A stretch of DNA of 64,000 nucleotides from Marinomonas ostreistagni (GTDB lineage Bacteria; Pseudomonadota; Gammaproteobacteria; Pseudomonadales; Marinomonadaceae), in the NCBI RefSeq assembly GCF_016461785.1, contig NZ_JAEMUH010000014.1:78301-142300 (forward strand). Reading direction: 5' to 3'. The notes under the pieces were generated by a model that saw only the letters and a program-made list of their open reading frames with translations, had not been told where the DNA came from and searched no databases. The position numbers and the translations under genes were made by a program. The stretch's first letter is position 1; each line of letters opens with the position of its first letter. This document shows positions 26,680 through 36,240 of the stretch, in pieces.

Positions 26680-27414
26680 ATGTCACTAATCTTTGAAACT
26701 CAAGATGAGTTTGGTGTGATCAGCGTTTATGACGATGGCAAATACCGCATCCTTTCTTTTGCAGAAGGCGACGAGCAAAGTCGCATACAAATTAAAAGCC
26801 CTCATGTTTTGCAACATGAATACACGCAGGCAATGCTGCTATCACTGATAGACAGAACACCAAAACGTGCATGCATTCTGGGTTTAGGTGGTGGCGCTCT
26901 AGTACACGCCCTTGTCAAAGCAGTCAGTGGCATACACATTACTGCCGTAGAATTAAGGCAGGAAATCGTTACCATCGCAGAAGAGTTTTTTAGGTTACCG
27001 AAAAGCAAGCGCGTAGAAGTGATCACAGAGGACGCAATTGAATTTGTTCACAGTAATAAATCTAAAAAATTCGATATCTTATTTACCGATCTTTATCAGC
27101 ACTTCGGCATGGATAATCGTGTTGCGACAGATGCTTTCTTAGATGACGCCAGCAAGCAGATTAAGGAAAGTGGTATGTTGGTGCTAAATTGCTGGGAAGA
27201 ACATCAGTACCAACATGATTTAAAAGAATCCTTAAAGCAAAGATTTAATACAGTGACAGGACTCGATACCGGCTGCGGGAATTGGGTGGTCTTCGCGACT
27301 AATACCCCACACAATCTAAACTTAAAACAACAAAGAGACGAGTGTGAAAAGCTTTCTCAACAGCTCGGCTTCCCCTTAGGCAAATGGCTGAATCGCTTAG
27401 AAGACGTTAATTAA
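26680..27414 (+). CDS. Spermidine-synthase-like methyltransferase-fold protein
   Basis: A 244-residue protein with the spermidine synthase (SpeE) fold. ACILGLGGGALVHALVK is the nucleotide-binding glycine loop, ITAVELRQEIVTIAEEFF includes the acidic ribose-binding residue, and ILFTDLYQHFG holds the Asp at the active-site edge. The N-terminal beta hairpin is short and the polyamine-binding residues of true SpeE are not evident, so it may be one of the many SpeE-like proteins of unknown substrate. A polyamine role would fit the ornithine decarboxylase elsewhere in the window. Its stop codon lies inside a 32-bp perfect palindrome shared with the end of pgm. Confidence 0.8.
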   Translation: MSLIFETQDEFGVISVYDDGKYRILSFAEGDEQSRIQIKSPHVLQHEYTQAMLLSLIDRTPKRACILGLGGGALVHALVKAVSGIHITAVELRQEIVTIAEEFFRLPKSKRVEVITEDAIEFVHSNKSKKFDILFTDLYQHFGMDNRVATDAFLDDASKQIKESGMLVLNCWEEHQYQHDLKESLKQRFNTVTGLDTGCGNWVVFATNTPHNLNLKQQRDECEKLSQQLGFPLGKWLNRLEDVN

Positions 27415-27426
27415 CGTCTTCTAAGC
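27395..27426. repeat. 32-bp perfect palindrome across the convergent gene ends
   Basis: GCTTAGAAGACGTTAA (27395-27410) is followed directly by its reverse complement to 27426, with no spacer. It includes the last codons and stop of the SpeE-like gene and lies 13 bp from the end of pgm. It may act as a bidirectional terminator hairpin, although T-tracts are weak. Confidence 0.75.
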
Positions 27427-27439
27427 CTACCAATTTTGA

Positions 27440-29074
27440 TTAGCCCAAAACCTTATTAACCAACGCCACAGCTTCTTTTTCAAGCTCTCCTAAATGCTCT
27501 TCGGATACAAAGCTTTCTAAGTAGATCTTATAAACATTTTCTGTACCTGAAGGGCGCGCTGCAAACCAACCGTTCTCAGTTGAAACCTTCAGCCCACCTA
27601 TGGCTGCACCATTTCCCGGCGCATGAGTAAGCTTACTTACGATGGCATCACCCGCAAGCACATCAGCTTTTACGGAGCTTGCTTCTAGCTTAGCTAGTAT
27701 GGCTTTTTGCTCTGGGGTAGCCGCCACATCTATACGCTTGTAATACGGCTGCCCAAAGCGCTGTACTTGTTCTTGTGCTAGTTGTGCTGGGTTTTTACCT
27801 GTCACAGCCAGAATTTCGGCTGCCAGTAACGCTAGAATAAAGCCATCTTTATCCGTTGACCAAACACCACAGTCACGACGGAGGAACGAAGCGCCAGCAC
27901 TTTCCTCTCCACCAAACGCCATGGTCCCATCGAACAGACCATCCACATACCATTTAAAGCCAACAGGCACTTCACAAAGTGTTTTATTAAGTGAAGCAAC
28001 CACTCTGTCGATCATGGCACTTGAAACCAGAGTTTTGCCATATTGAATGTCTGTAGGCCAATCGCGATGCGTTGCTAGGTACTCGATCGCCACGGCCAGA
28101 TACGCATTTGGATTCATTAAACCGAAACCAGGGCAAACAATTCCATGGCGGTCATAGTCTGGATCGTTACCAACAGCCACATCAAATTGATCCTGAATTT
28201 TTAGCAAATTGTTCATTGCATAAGGCGAAGAACAGTCCATACGAATACGCCCATCTTTATCTAATGGCATAAACGAAAATGTTGGATCAACACGCTCATT
28301 AACGACTTCTATATTTAAGCCATATTTCTCTGCAATAGGCTGCCAAAAATCAATACCAGACCCACCCAATGGATCCACACCTATTCGGATTTTAGCATCA
28401 CGAATAGCATTCATATCAATGACATTACCAAGGTCAGAAACGTAATGCTCAATGTAATCAAACTCTCTCACTAAATGGCTGGACTTGACGGTCTCAAGAG
28501 AAACCGTTTTTACACCTTCCATACCATTTGCTAAAAGCTCATTTGCACGTTTGGCCACCCAATCAGTGATGTCCTTATCTGCTGGGCCGCCTTTGGGCGG
28601 GTTATACTTAATACCGCCGTCTTCTGGTGGATTGTGAGATGGTGTGATTACAATACCATCAGCTTGGTCTTTTGAGGCTGAATTATGCGTCAAAATTGCA
28701 TGTGATATGACAGGAGTGGGAGTATAACCATCGTCTTTCTGCACACGTACCTGTATATCATTAGCCACTAACACTTGAAGTGCTGTCAAGAAGGCGGCTT
28801 CTGATAAAGCATGTGTATCTTTTCCAAGGTATAGAGGGCCAACTATATCTTGGAGCTTGCGGTATTCAGCAATAGCCTGACAGATTACCAGTATATGATG
28901 TTCGTTGAAGCTTGCATTCAGTGCACTACCACGATGTCCAGATGTACCAAAACTGACTTGCTCGGTGGCATTGTTAACATCCGGTTTTAATGTGTAATAC
29001 GCACTCATCAACTTTGGTATGTTCACTAAGGTATCCGAAGGTGCAAGCTGCCCTGCCAGTGGGTGAATTGCCAT
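27440..29074 (-). CDS. pgm: Phosphoglucomutase (alpha-D-glucose-specific)
   Basis: A 544-residue protein, matching E. coli Pgm (546). The catalytic serine loop reads [18 protein letters not shown], the metal-binding DPDYDRHG is near residue 305, the sugar-binding GGEESAGAS follows, and the C-terminal phosphate-binding loop is ARPSGTEN. It interconverts glucose-1-phosphate and glucose-6-phosphate, connecting glycolysis to nucleotide-sugar and glycogen synthesis. It is a single leftward gene with an upstream gap of 94 bp to the EAL gene end. Confidence 0.95.
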   Translation of the reverse strand: MAIHPLAGQLAPSDTLVNIPKLMSAYYTLKPDVNNATEQVSFGTSGHRGSALNASFNEHHILVICQAIAEYRKLQDIVGPLYLGKDTHALSEAAFLTALQVLVANDIQVRVQKDDGYTPTPVISHAILTHNSASKDQADGIVITPSHNPPEDGGIKYNPPKGGPADKDITDWVAKRANELLANGMEGVKTVSLETVKSSHLVREFDYIEHYVSDLGNVIDMNAIRDAKIRIGVDPLGGSGIDFWQPIAEKYGLNIEVVNERVDPTFSFMPLDKDGRIRMDCSSPYAMNNLLKIQDQFDVAVGNDPDYDRHGIVCPGFGLMNPNAYLAVAIEYLATHRDWPTDIQYGKTLVSSAMIDRVVASLNKTLCEVPVGFKWYVDGLFDGTMAFGGEESAGASFLRRDCGVWSTDKDGFILALLAAEILAVTGKNPAQLAQEQVQRFGQPYYKRIDVAATPEQKAILAKLEASSVKADVLAGDAIVSKLTHAPGNGAAIGGLKVSTENGWFAARPSGTENVYKIYLESFVSEEHLGELEKEAVALVNKVLG

Positions 29075-29168
29075 AAATAAGCCCCTTTATTTAATTTTAT
29101 AAAACTATTTCCTAGCGAAGTTTCGGCATGGTATCTGTAATAAAGTTACAAAAATACGAAACACTCTA

Positions 29169-30362
29169 TCAATTTGAAACTAAAACATCGACCAGTAACA
29201 TTTCGCCATTACCAAGTCGAACCACTATTGTTTTACAACTATTACCTGAGTGTAAGTCGTGATAGACATCAGAAACAATGGCTCTGCGAGCATTGCTGGC
29301 TTTACAGAAATACGGTCTCCAAGACCAGTTAATATTCTCAAAAGGCGTCCCCTCATCAACAAACAAACCATCTTGCAATGTATAGTTAGGTGAGATTTGG
29401 TTGCCTTCATAGTCTGTCATGTAGTAGCGAATAAAGTTTTCAATGGTAGCTAGCTCTGCTTCGATATCGGTTCGTATAAAACCGACTACATGGCTTCTAT
29501 CTTTTATTCCATTTATCGTTTTTATTAGGTGTTTATTTCTTTGCGAAGTCATTCGCATTGCTTTACGTGTACGGTTGAAATAAGAGGTTCTAAGCTCAGC
29601 TATTTGCTCTTTAAATGTGTCTCGTGGCAAAAAATGCTCGACAGCAGGTGAAAATAAATACCCTTGCATGTAATGAGCTCCACAGCTTAAACCAAAGAAA
29701 AATTCTTCTTCCGTCTCAACACCTTCAACTACCACTAACGCGCCGCATTTTTCGCAGAAATCCACAATTGACTGAACCGCAACACGAGCAAAGCGACCGC
29801 CAAGCAACGCTTTTTTTAATAACCGCATATCAAGCTTGATAATGTCAGGCATTAGCTCTATGACACGGTCGTAGTGAGAGAACCCTGAACCAAAATCATC
29901 TATAGCAATTCTCAGCCCTTTCTCACGATATCGTTTTACCAGCTTTGAAAGCCCTTTCATTTCACCATCTGATTCAATAAGCTCAATAACAACCCGTGAT
30001 GCACAAATGCCTTCACTGTCCAGCATTTCTACCGTACGAATAACAGGTTGATCACTGACATATTGAATTAATTCGGGGGAAATGTTGATGGTTAAGCGGG
30101 TGTCATTAGGCATAGACGGGATTTGCTTTATCGCTTGCAACCTAATGAATTGATCAAGTTCTCTTTGCGTTTCAAGTGAAAGCTTACTCTCATGAAACAA
30201 AAATGCTGCGGATCGAACAGCCCCATCCGCAGATTTATATCGAGCTAGAGATTCAAACGCAGTGATCATGCCGGTTGAGATCTCAACTATTGGCTGAAAG
30301 AATGGCATTAACCCTTCTTTCAAAGCATCAAGGTTATCCATTCCCATCGAATCTTCGCTCAT
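29169..30362 (-). CDS. EAL-domain cyclic-di-GMP phosphodiesterase with C-terminal sensory-like region
   Basis: A 397-residue protein. Residues of about 15-245 are an EAL domain. The EAL motif reads ESLAR, and the catalytic set seems kept: NISPELI, IELIESDG, IDDFGSGFSHYD, the Lys in IIKLDMR, VVEGVETEEE and YMQGYLF. It should therefore hydrolyse c-di-GMP to pGpG. Residues of about 270-395 form a separate region (FIRYYMTDYEGNQISPNYT, WSWRPYFCKA) resembling a small Cache/PDC-like ligand-binding module; that is inference. I use the ATG at 30362; a TTG precedes it. It lies 27 bp after the MCP gene, so the two are probably cotranscribed. Confidence 0.88.
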   Translation of the reverse strand: MSEDSMGMDNLDALKEGLMPFFQPIVEISTGMITAFESLARYKSADGAVRSAAFLFHESKLSLETQRELDQFIRLQAIKQIPSMPNDTRLTINISPELIQYVSDQPVIRTVEMLDSEGICASRVVIELIESDGEMKGLSKLVKRYREKGLRIAIDDFGSGFSHYDRVIELMPDIIKLDMRLLKKALLGGRFARVAVQSIVDFCEKCGALVVVEGVETEEEFFFGLSCGAHYMQGYLFSPAVEHFLPRDTFKEQIAELRTSYFNRTRKAMRMTSQRNKHLIKTINGIKDRSHVVGFIRTDIEAELATIENFIRYYMTDYEGNQISPNYTLQDGLFVDEGTPFENINWSWRPYFCKASNARRAIVSDVYHDLHSGNSCKTIVVRLGNGEMLLVDVLVSN

Positions 30363-30389
30363 CAAATGTCATTGAAATTATTTATAGCC

Positions 30390-32534
30390 TCAAGCAGCAC
30401 TCACTTTGAATAAACTAACTAATCTAGAAAGTGAAGCCGCTTTCGCACTTACTTCCTCAGCTTTAGTATTTACTAATCTTACGCTTGTTCCCATCTGAAG
30501 TGAACTAGAAGCAACCTGATGTGCATGATCTCCATTTTGTTGACTACTTTGTGAAATCTGATCAATGATAGAGAACATGTTCTCTGCAATGGAAGCTAAT
30601 CGATCGCTATCATGTGTTGCCGCTTCATTTCTGGCTAAACTGTTATTTACATCCTGAACGCCCTGCTCCATAAAACTTGCTGCACGACTGGTCTCTGATT
30701 TAATCTCTTCAACGACTCTTCCTATGTCGGCAGCCGCTGTAGCTGTTCGATTAGCCAATGCACGAACCTCATCAGCCACAACGGAGAACCCCCGACCGAA
30801 CTCGCCAGCTCGAGCTGCCTCAATGGCAGCATTTAATGCAAGTAGATTTGTTTGACTGGTTATATCAGTAATTTCTTCAACAAATTGACCAACATTTTCC
30901 GCTTGCATACTTAAGGAGTTCACCGAGTCTGCTGATGTTTGAACCACGTCTAAAATAGTATCAGTACTTTGCCTAACCAATACATATTGGTGCTGGGCGT
31001 TTTGTACAGCCATTTCCATAGATTCCTTCATCATGGATACCGTATTATTTGCTTGGGCAACGAAGTCAGCTTCTTGCTTAATGACTCCTAAAGACTCACT
31101 TGCAGCGACTTGCACGGCGTCTGACGCCACTGCTGCTTCTTTGTTAGACGATTCCATTTGCTCGGCTAATTTCGACACCTGTTTTGCTGAAACGATTACT
31201 TCACCTACAATCTGATCTAAGTTGTCAATGAAGCTATTAATCCATCTACCTAAGTTTCCCGCTTCATTAGGTGGTAGTCGGGAAATATCCATACGCTGTG
31301 CTAGATTCCCTTCGCCTTCCGCCAATTCTCGAATCACTTTTGTCATGCCCCCCAATTGTCTTGCTGTTTTAGCGGGGCCTTTACGTGAGAAAGTAAATCC
31401 TGCAAAGCATGCTGCCAATAGGGATAGGGCTATCTCACCCCATAAAGGGAGACCACTATAAGCCAACAACAGGAACTGGAACATTAGTACGCTTAACATA
31501 CATACAGAAAATAACTTCATGGTCGTATAGTGAATTGAACGTGGTCGATACACTTCCTCAACATCACCTTCACACATCATTCCCCAACGATCATCTGAAC
31601 CGTCAAGTTGGAATGTGACACCTTTACCAATAACTGGGATATGTCGATAATCGGAGTATCCAGGGTACTTTACGTATACATTAGAGCCGTTTTTAATAGT
31701 CTCCCGTACCCCTGGATGTAGCTTACCGGTTGAAGGATCCGTAAACATAACCTCTAACTCAGTATGTTCCTTAATGGATACCACACCAAATGGGGTTGTT
31801 ACACCCTGCTTTAAGTTTTCCCCAAGAAAAAAGGTATCATCTTCAAAACGTGAACGACTCAATGCAATCCCTGCTGGAATTGAAGGGTCAAATTTCGACT
31901 CAACCATAAATAAGTAATTATCACCTGATTCATGGAAAATGTGCCCTGCCTCACGCTGAATCAGATCACTTAACACATCGTTAGGTATACGTGCACACAG
32001 TAAAACGTCTTCGCCACTGAATTTAATGGGAAGATAAAACATCATGGTAACCTGATCATGAAATTTGGAAGTCGTTGGTCCCAGTGCGAGTGTTTGTGGA
32101 TCTTTGTAGGGACCATGCAAAAAACGACCTTGTCGTGCCCTCTTTGCAGCATCAATTTGAGCGTAAGACCGATTTACACTTTGTTGAGCAGTGGAAAATA
32201 TTACACAATCATTTGAATCTAGTAAGAATACCTCTGAACACTCCGGCATCGATTGCTTTAACGATGTAAGAATGGTGTCGCAATGAGATTGGTCCATTGA
32301 CTTCAAGGATTCACTTGTTTGATCTAGCCTCTCCCAAACTGACTGAACAAACTGCTTGAGTAACCTGACCCTGGTACTTGCAATGCCCTCGAATGTAATT
32401 TCTATATCTTGATACGCGTAGCGGTTAACGAAACAGCTCCAGCCTAAATTAAGTTTTCCGTTCACCCCTAACCATTTAAGCCAGCTTTTTTCTGATTTAC
32501 TAAGTGACATCTTATCACTATTCAAGTGTGTCAT
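30390..32534 (-). CDS. Methyl-accepting chemotaxis protein
   Basis: About 714 residues. The N-terminal region contains a ligand-binding part with Cache-like patterns (SEVFLLDSNDCVIFSTAQQS), and two or three hydrophobic segments lie near residues 345-385. A HAMP-like linker follows, then a signalling domain with the hairpin tip TDITSQTNLLALNAAIEAAR and EFGRGFSVVADEVRALA. The tip is the CheA/CheW contact site. The long N-terminus with membrane segments in the middle suggests a mainly cytoplasmic or unusual sensor topology. ATG 32534 is chosen (AGAAGAG eight bases upstream); TTG 32603 is the longest frame. It sits directly upstream of the EAL gene. Confidence 0.9.
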   Translation of the reverse strand: MTHLNSDKMSLSKSEKSWLKWLGVNGKLNLGWSCFVNRYAYQDIEITFEGIASTRVRLLKQFVQSVWERLDQTSESLKSMDQSHCDTILTSLKQSMPECSEVFLLDSNDCVIFSTAQQSVNRSYAQIDAAKRARQGRFLHGPYKDPQTLALGPTTSKFHDQVTMMFYLPIKFSGEDVLLCARIPNDVLSDLIQREAGHIFHESGDNYLFMVESKFDPSIPAGIALSRSRFEDDTFFLGENLKQGVTTPFGVVSIKEHTELEVMFTDPSTGKLHPGVRETIKNGSNVYVKYPGYSDYRHIPVIGKGVTFQLDGSDDRWGMMCEGDVEEVYRPRSIHYTTMKLFSVCMLSVLMFQFLLLAYSGLPLWGEIALSLLAACFAGFTFSRKGPAKTARQLGGMTKVIRELAEGEGNLAQRMDISRLPPNEAGNLGRWINSFIDNLDQIVGEVIVSAKQVSKLAEQMESSNKEAAVASDAVQVAASESLGVIKQEADFVAQANNTVSMMKESMEMAVQNAQHQYVLVRQSTDTILDVVQTSADSVNSLSMQAENVGQFVEEITDITSQTNLLALNAAIEAARAGEFGRGFSVVADEVRALANRTATAAADIGRVVEEIKSETSRAASFMEQGVQDVNNSLARNEAATHDSDRLASIAENMFSIIDQISQSSQQNGDHAHQVASSSLQMGTSVRLVNTKAEEVSAKAASLSRLVSLFKVSAA

Positions 32535-32935
32535 TTGAGAAACTCTTCTATGGAATTTAGTTATTTGTGGACATCTATCCTGATGACTCAACTGAAATTC
32601 CAAGCAATTGACATACCAATAATTTATACCCTATATATCTAGAAACTAGAGCAAATTAAACATATGAAACATCCCTACGCATTAATTTTTTAGTTAATCA
32701 ACAATTCAGTAGATTATTTTACGTTTACATATCCTTACAGGAGTATCCATAAGTAACACTTAATATCACTGTTATTGATAGCGAATATTTCATAAATTCA
32801 TCTACTCTTAACTTTATAAAAACATACTAAATTCATCATCATTACGCACAAGAACTAAGCAAAGAACAAGATTAAATGCACCAAAAATCAACATGTTACC
32901 TCTTTTAGGTATTTGAACATTTAAAAGGAGTGCAT
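32535..32935. other. AT-rich divergent promoter gap
   Basis: About 400 bp between the MCP and patatin genes, very AT-rich. A plus-strand TTGACA at 32608 with TATATA about 18 bp later is a possible promoter. I see no supported gene; the reverse frame at 32814-33020 is a shadow of the patatin start. Confidence 0.5.
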
Positions 32936-34078
32936 ATGAATAAAAATAAAACAGCTCTTTTATTATCAGGCGGTGGTGCAAGAGGGGCCTATCAGGTTGG
33001 TGTTCTAAATGCACTTGCAACGATGGCTACTAAGAACACCCCAATACCCTTTGATATTTTGTGTGGCACTTCGGCAGGCGCCTTAAACGCTACATTTCTT
33101 GCTTCACAAGCTCAATCTTTTAGCAAAGCGGTTAAGCAGCTGTCCTATATTTGGCGTCATCTAACAACAGATCAAATCTTCCAAATGAGCCGTTGGCCCA
33201 TTGCTTCATCTATAACAAAAACATTAACGTCTGCATTTTTACAACAACAATCTGGTAACGCTTTAGCATTGATGACCAATCAGCCCCTTGAAGACCTGCT
33301 TAGGCGTTTTCTAGATTTTAATCGAATCGCGATTGCTCTGAACCAACGTCATATCGAGACATTAGCGATTACTGCAATGAATTATAGCGATGGGAACTCT
33401 ACAACCTTTTTCCAAAGTTCAAACACGCAAATCACTAACTGGAAATCAGGGAGAAAAGTCGGGATTAAAAGTGCTATCACAATTGATCACCTTTTAGCAT
33501 CAAGTGCAATTCCAGGTATCTTTCCGCCCAGAGAAATTAATAAAGAATTCTTTGGTGATGGCGCTGTACGTTTAGGCTCAGCGATACAGCCAGCCATAAA
33601 CTTAGGAGCAGAAAAACTTCTGATCATTGGTGTAAGCGACAACCGACAAGCAAAAGATTGGACCCAGTCCCCAACCAGCCTCAATTATGATGCACCATCG
33701 ATTGTTCAAGTCATGGGACAGTTACTAAATAGTGCGTTCATTGACTCAATAGACCAGGATATCGCGCATATTGAAGAGTGTAATAAATTAATAGAACTCA
33801 TCCCTAATGAATTGAGGCCACCACACCTCGCCCATAGAAAAACACTAGTGATTTCGCCATCCATTGGACTCAATATTGTTGCGGAACAAACGCTGGAAAG
33901 TCTTCCAGTAAAAATTAGAAAGCTACTTAAAACAGCAACAGGAAATAAATCGCTTGGCGCCGCTTCAGCGGCCAGTTATTTGATGTTCACACCAGAGTAT
34001 TGCAGAGCATTAATTGAGTTAGGTTATAAAGACGCCATGTGGCAGAAAGACAAAATCGAATCCTTTTTCTCGGAGTAA
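32936..34078 (+). CDS. Patatin-like phospholipase
   Basis: A 380-residue protein. The oxyanion hole GGGARGAYQVGV is at residues 14-25, the nucleophile elbow GTSAG comes next (the Ser being the catalytic residue), and GDGAVR supplies the Asp of the Ser-Asp dyad. It also has the FxxxFPP-type segment SAIPGIFPPRE near the acyl pocket. Patatins hydrolyse phospholipid or other acyl esters; bacterial members may be housekeeping lipases or effectors. No signal peptide is seen, so the protein is probably cytoplasmic or membrane-associated. ATG 32936 follows AAAAGGAG with a 5-base spacer. Confidence 0.9.
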   Translation: MNKNKTALLLSGGGARGAYQVGVLNALATMATKNTPIPFDILCGTSAGALNATFLASQAQSFSKAVKQLSYIWRHLTTDQIFQMSRWPIASSITKTLTSAFLQQQSGNALALMTNQPLEDLLRRFLDFNRIAIALNQRHIETLAITAMNYSDGNSTTFFQSSNTQITNWKSGRKVGIKSAITIDHLLASSAIPGIFPPREINKEFFGDGAVRLGSAIQPAINLGAEKLLIIGVSDNRQAKDWTQSPTSLNYDAPSIVQVMGQLLNSAFIDSIDQDIAHIEECNKLIELIPNELRPPHLAHRKTLVISPSIGLNIVAEQTLESLPVKIRKLLKTATGNKSLGAASAASYLMFTPEYCRALIELGYKDAMWQKDKIESFFSE

Positions 34079-34141
34079 TCATCAGACAGCATAGCCCTTT
34101 TGAAAAAGCAGGCTTATTGAATAGCCACTGATGATAAACGA

Positions 34142-34168
34142 AAAAGGCAGCCAAATTGGCTGCCTTTT
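34142..34168. terminator. Bidirectional rho-independent terminator
   Basis: AAAAGGCAGCC and GGCTGCCTTTT arms with a 5-nt loop lie between the convergent patatin and aceF genes, with A and T tracts on both sides. Confidence 0.88.
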
Positions 34169-34189
34169 GATATGACATAGCGCTATCTA

Positions 34190-36151
34190 TTACAGCGTTA
34201 AACGACGAACGTCGCTTAGCAATGCATTCAAGTAAGTCATAAAGCGACCAGCATCAGCGCCGTTTACAGCACGGTGGTCGTAAGACAAGCACAATGGCAA
34301 CATTGTACGTGGCTCAAACTCTTTACCGTTCCAACGAGGCTCGATGTCTGCTTTAGATACACCTAGGATACCCACTTCAGGAGTATTCACGATTGGTGTA
34401 AAACCTGTACCACCCATAGCACCAAGGCTAGAGATAGTGAAACAGCCGCCTTGCATGTCAGCAGGCTTAAGTTGCTTAGCCAGCGCTTTCTTGATCAGTT
34501 CACCCGCTTCTGTCGCAATTTGAACGACAGATTTCTGGTCCACATCACGTAGAACAGGGACCACTAGGCCTACTGGTGAGTCGACTGCGATACCAATATG
34601 AACGTATTTCTTCTGAACAACGCTTTCGCCATCTGCATGAAGAGACACGTTGAACGCTGGGTTCTTAACCAGTGCTTGTGCAACAGCCTTAATCATGAAT
34701 GGAAGCGGTGTTAGTTTCACGCCTTGTTTTTCCATTTCAGGCTTCAAGCTCTTACGGAACTCTTCAAGATCCGTAATATCAGCTTTGTCGAACTGTGTTA
34801 CATGAGGAACATTCAACCAAGAGCGCGTCATGTTAAATGACGTAATCTTCTGAATCTTGCTCATCTTAACAACTTCAACTTCACCAAACTGGCTGAAATC
34901 GATCTCAGGCACACGAGGAATACCCGCACCTTCTACAACCGCTGAAGACGCTGCTGGAGCAGAAGCTGCTTTCTGAACGGCTGCTTTCACGTAAGCGTGT
35001 AGATCTTCTTTCGTGATACGTCCACGAGGACCTGTTGCACGAACAAGCGCCAGATCAACGCCTAGCTCACGAGCCAACAAACGCACTGCTGGGCCAGCAT
35101 GTACTTTCTTGTTTGGAGCAGAAAGTACAGCACCTGAATCAACGGCAGGAACGGCTGCTTTTGGTGCTTCTTGTTTCGCTGGAGCGGCTTCTTTTGGTGC
35201 TTCTTGTTTCGCTGGAGCTGGAGCCGCTGTAGGAGCAGAACCTTCCACTTCAAGCTCAAGGATCAAAGTGCCTTCAGATACTTTATCGCCTTCTTTGATA
35301 GCAAGGGATTTAACCGTACCTGATTTAGGTGCAGGAATGTCCATAGACGCTTTATCAGTTTCTAGAACGATGATCGAATCACCCTCTTCAACTTTATCGC
35401 CTACTGCAACAGATACTTCGATTACGTCAACATCAGTTGCACCACCGATATCTGGAACATTCACCGCCTCAACACCACCTGCTACAGGTGCAGCTGCTGG
35501 AGCAGGAGCCGCCTCTTGTGCTGGCGCAGCTTCTTGAGCCTCAGCAACGGGAGCTGCAGGTTCTGCTGGCGCGGCGCCTTCAGCAAGGATCACTAGAATG
35601 TCATCACCTTCAGAAACTGTGTCACCTTCTTTGATCAGAAGCTTAGATACCTTACCAGTCACTGGTGAAGGAATGTCCATTGAAGCCTTATCAGTTTCCA
35701 GAACGATGATTGAATCACCTTCAGAAACTTCATCACCTTCAGCGACACAAACTTCGATTACATCAACACCTGTAGCACCGCCAATATCTGGAACAGAGAC
35801 AGTCTGTTCAGCCGATGCAGCAGGAGCCGCTGGCTTTTCAGCTGCAGGGGCTGGAGCAGGAGCCGCTTCGGCTTTAGGCTCTTCTTTAGCAGGCTCTTCA
35901 GCGGCTGCAGCACCCTCAACTTCAAGAGTCAGAATGTCGCTACCTTCAGAAACTGTATCGCCCTCTTTTACAGAGATCGCAGTAACTTTACCTGCTAACG
36001 GAGACGGAACGTCCATGGACGCTTTATCAGTCTCTAATACGATAATAGATTGGTCAACTTCGATAATGTCGCCAACTTGTACGCTAATTTCGATCACATC
36101 GACATCAGTCGCACCACCAATATCCGGTACTCGAATAATCTCAGTACTCAC
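34190..36151 (-). CDS. aceF: Pyruvate dehydrogenase complex E2, dihydrolipoyl acetyltransferase
   Basis: A 653-residue E2 with three tandem lipoyl domains (about 1-75, 115-190 and 222-297), each carrying the lipoylated Lys in ETDKASMD, joined by Ala/Pro-rich linkers. A peripheral subunit-binding domain (HAGPAVRLLARELGV) lies near residue 350, and the catalytic domain ends with the DHRAVNGADAGRF active-site His. It transfers the acetyl group from lipoyl to CoA and forms the core of the complex. It follows aceE by 89 bp; the lpd gene for E3 is not in the window. A 33-bp tandem duplication lies in the third linker. Confidence 0.95.
   Translation of the reverse strand: MSTEIIRVPDIGGATDVDVIEISVQVGDIIEVDQSIIVLETDKASMDVPSPLAGKVTAISVKEGDTVSEGSDILTLEVEGAAAAEEPAKEEPKAEAAPAPAPAAEKPAAPAASAEQTVSVPDIGGATGVDVIEVCVAEGDEVSEGDSIIVLETDKASMDIPSPVTGKVSKLLIKEGDTVSEGDDILVILAEGAAPAEPAAPVAEAQEAAPAQEAAPAPAAAPVAGGVEAVNVPDIGGATDVDVIEVSVAVGDKVEEGDSIIVLETDKASMDIPAPKSGTVKSLAIKEGDKVSEGTLILELEVEGSAPTAAPAPAKQEAPKEAAPAKQEAPKAAVPAVDSGAVLSAPNKKVHAGPAVRLLARELGVDLALVRATGPRGRITKEDLHAYVKAAVQKAASAPAASSAVVEGAGIPRVPEIDFSQFGEVEVVKMSKIQKITSFNMTRSWLNVPHVTQFDKADITDLEEFRKSLKPEMEKQGVKLTPLPFMIKAVAQALVKNPAFNVSLHADGESVVQKKYVHIGIAVDSPVGLVVPVLRDVDQKSVVQIATEAGELIKKALAKQLKPADMQGGCFTISSLGAMGGTGFTPIVNTPEVGILGVSKADIEPRWNGKEFEPRTMLPLCLSYDHRAVNGADAGRFMTYLNALLSDVRRLTL
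35161..35218. repeat. 33-bp tandem repeat in the aceF linker
   Basis: The unit beginning TTGGTGCTTCTTGTTTCGCT occurs at 35161 and again at 35194, encoding two copies of an 11-residue KQEAPKEAAPA-type linker. The second copy is partial. Such in-frame repeats can vary in number without breaking the gene. Confidence 0.75.
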
Positions 36152-36240
36152 GGAAATCTCCTTTGTCGTAAAGACGCATCAAACTTTTACAAACTGAGTC
36201 GATTTTAAAACAATCGACTCAGTCCCGATTATTCCGCTAA

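Noticed and set aside
35013..36197. Long plus-strand open frames opposite aceF (174 and 199 codons)
   Set aside because: They are antisense to the repetitive Ala/Pro lipoyl-linker region, with Ser/Ala/Gly-rich low-complexity products; aceF is unambiguous.
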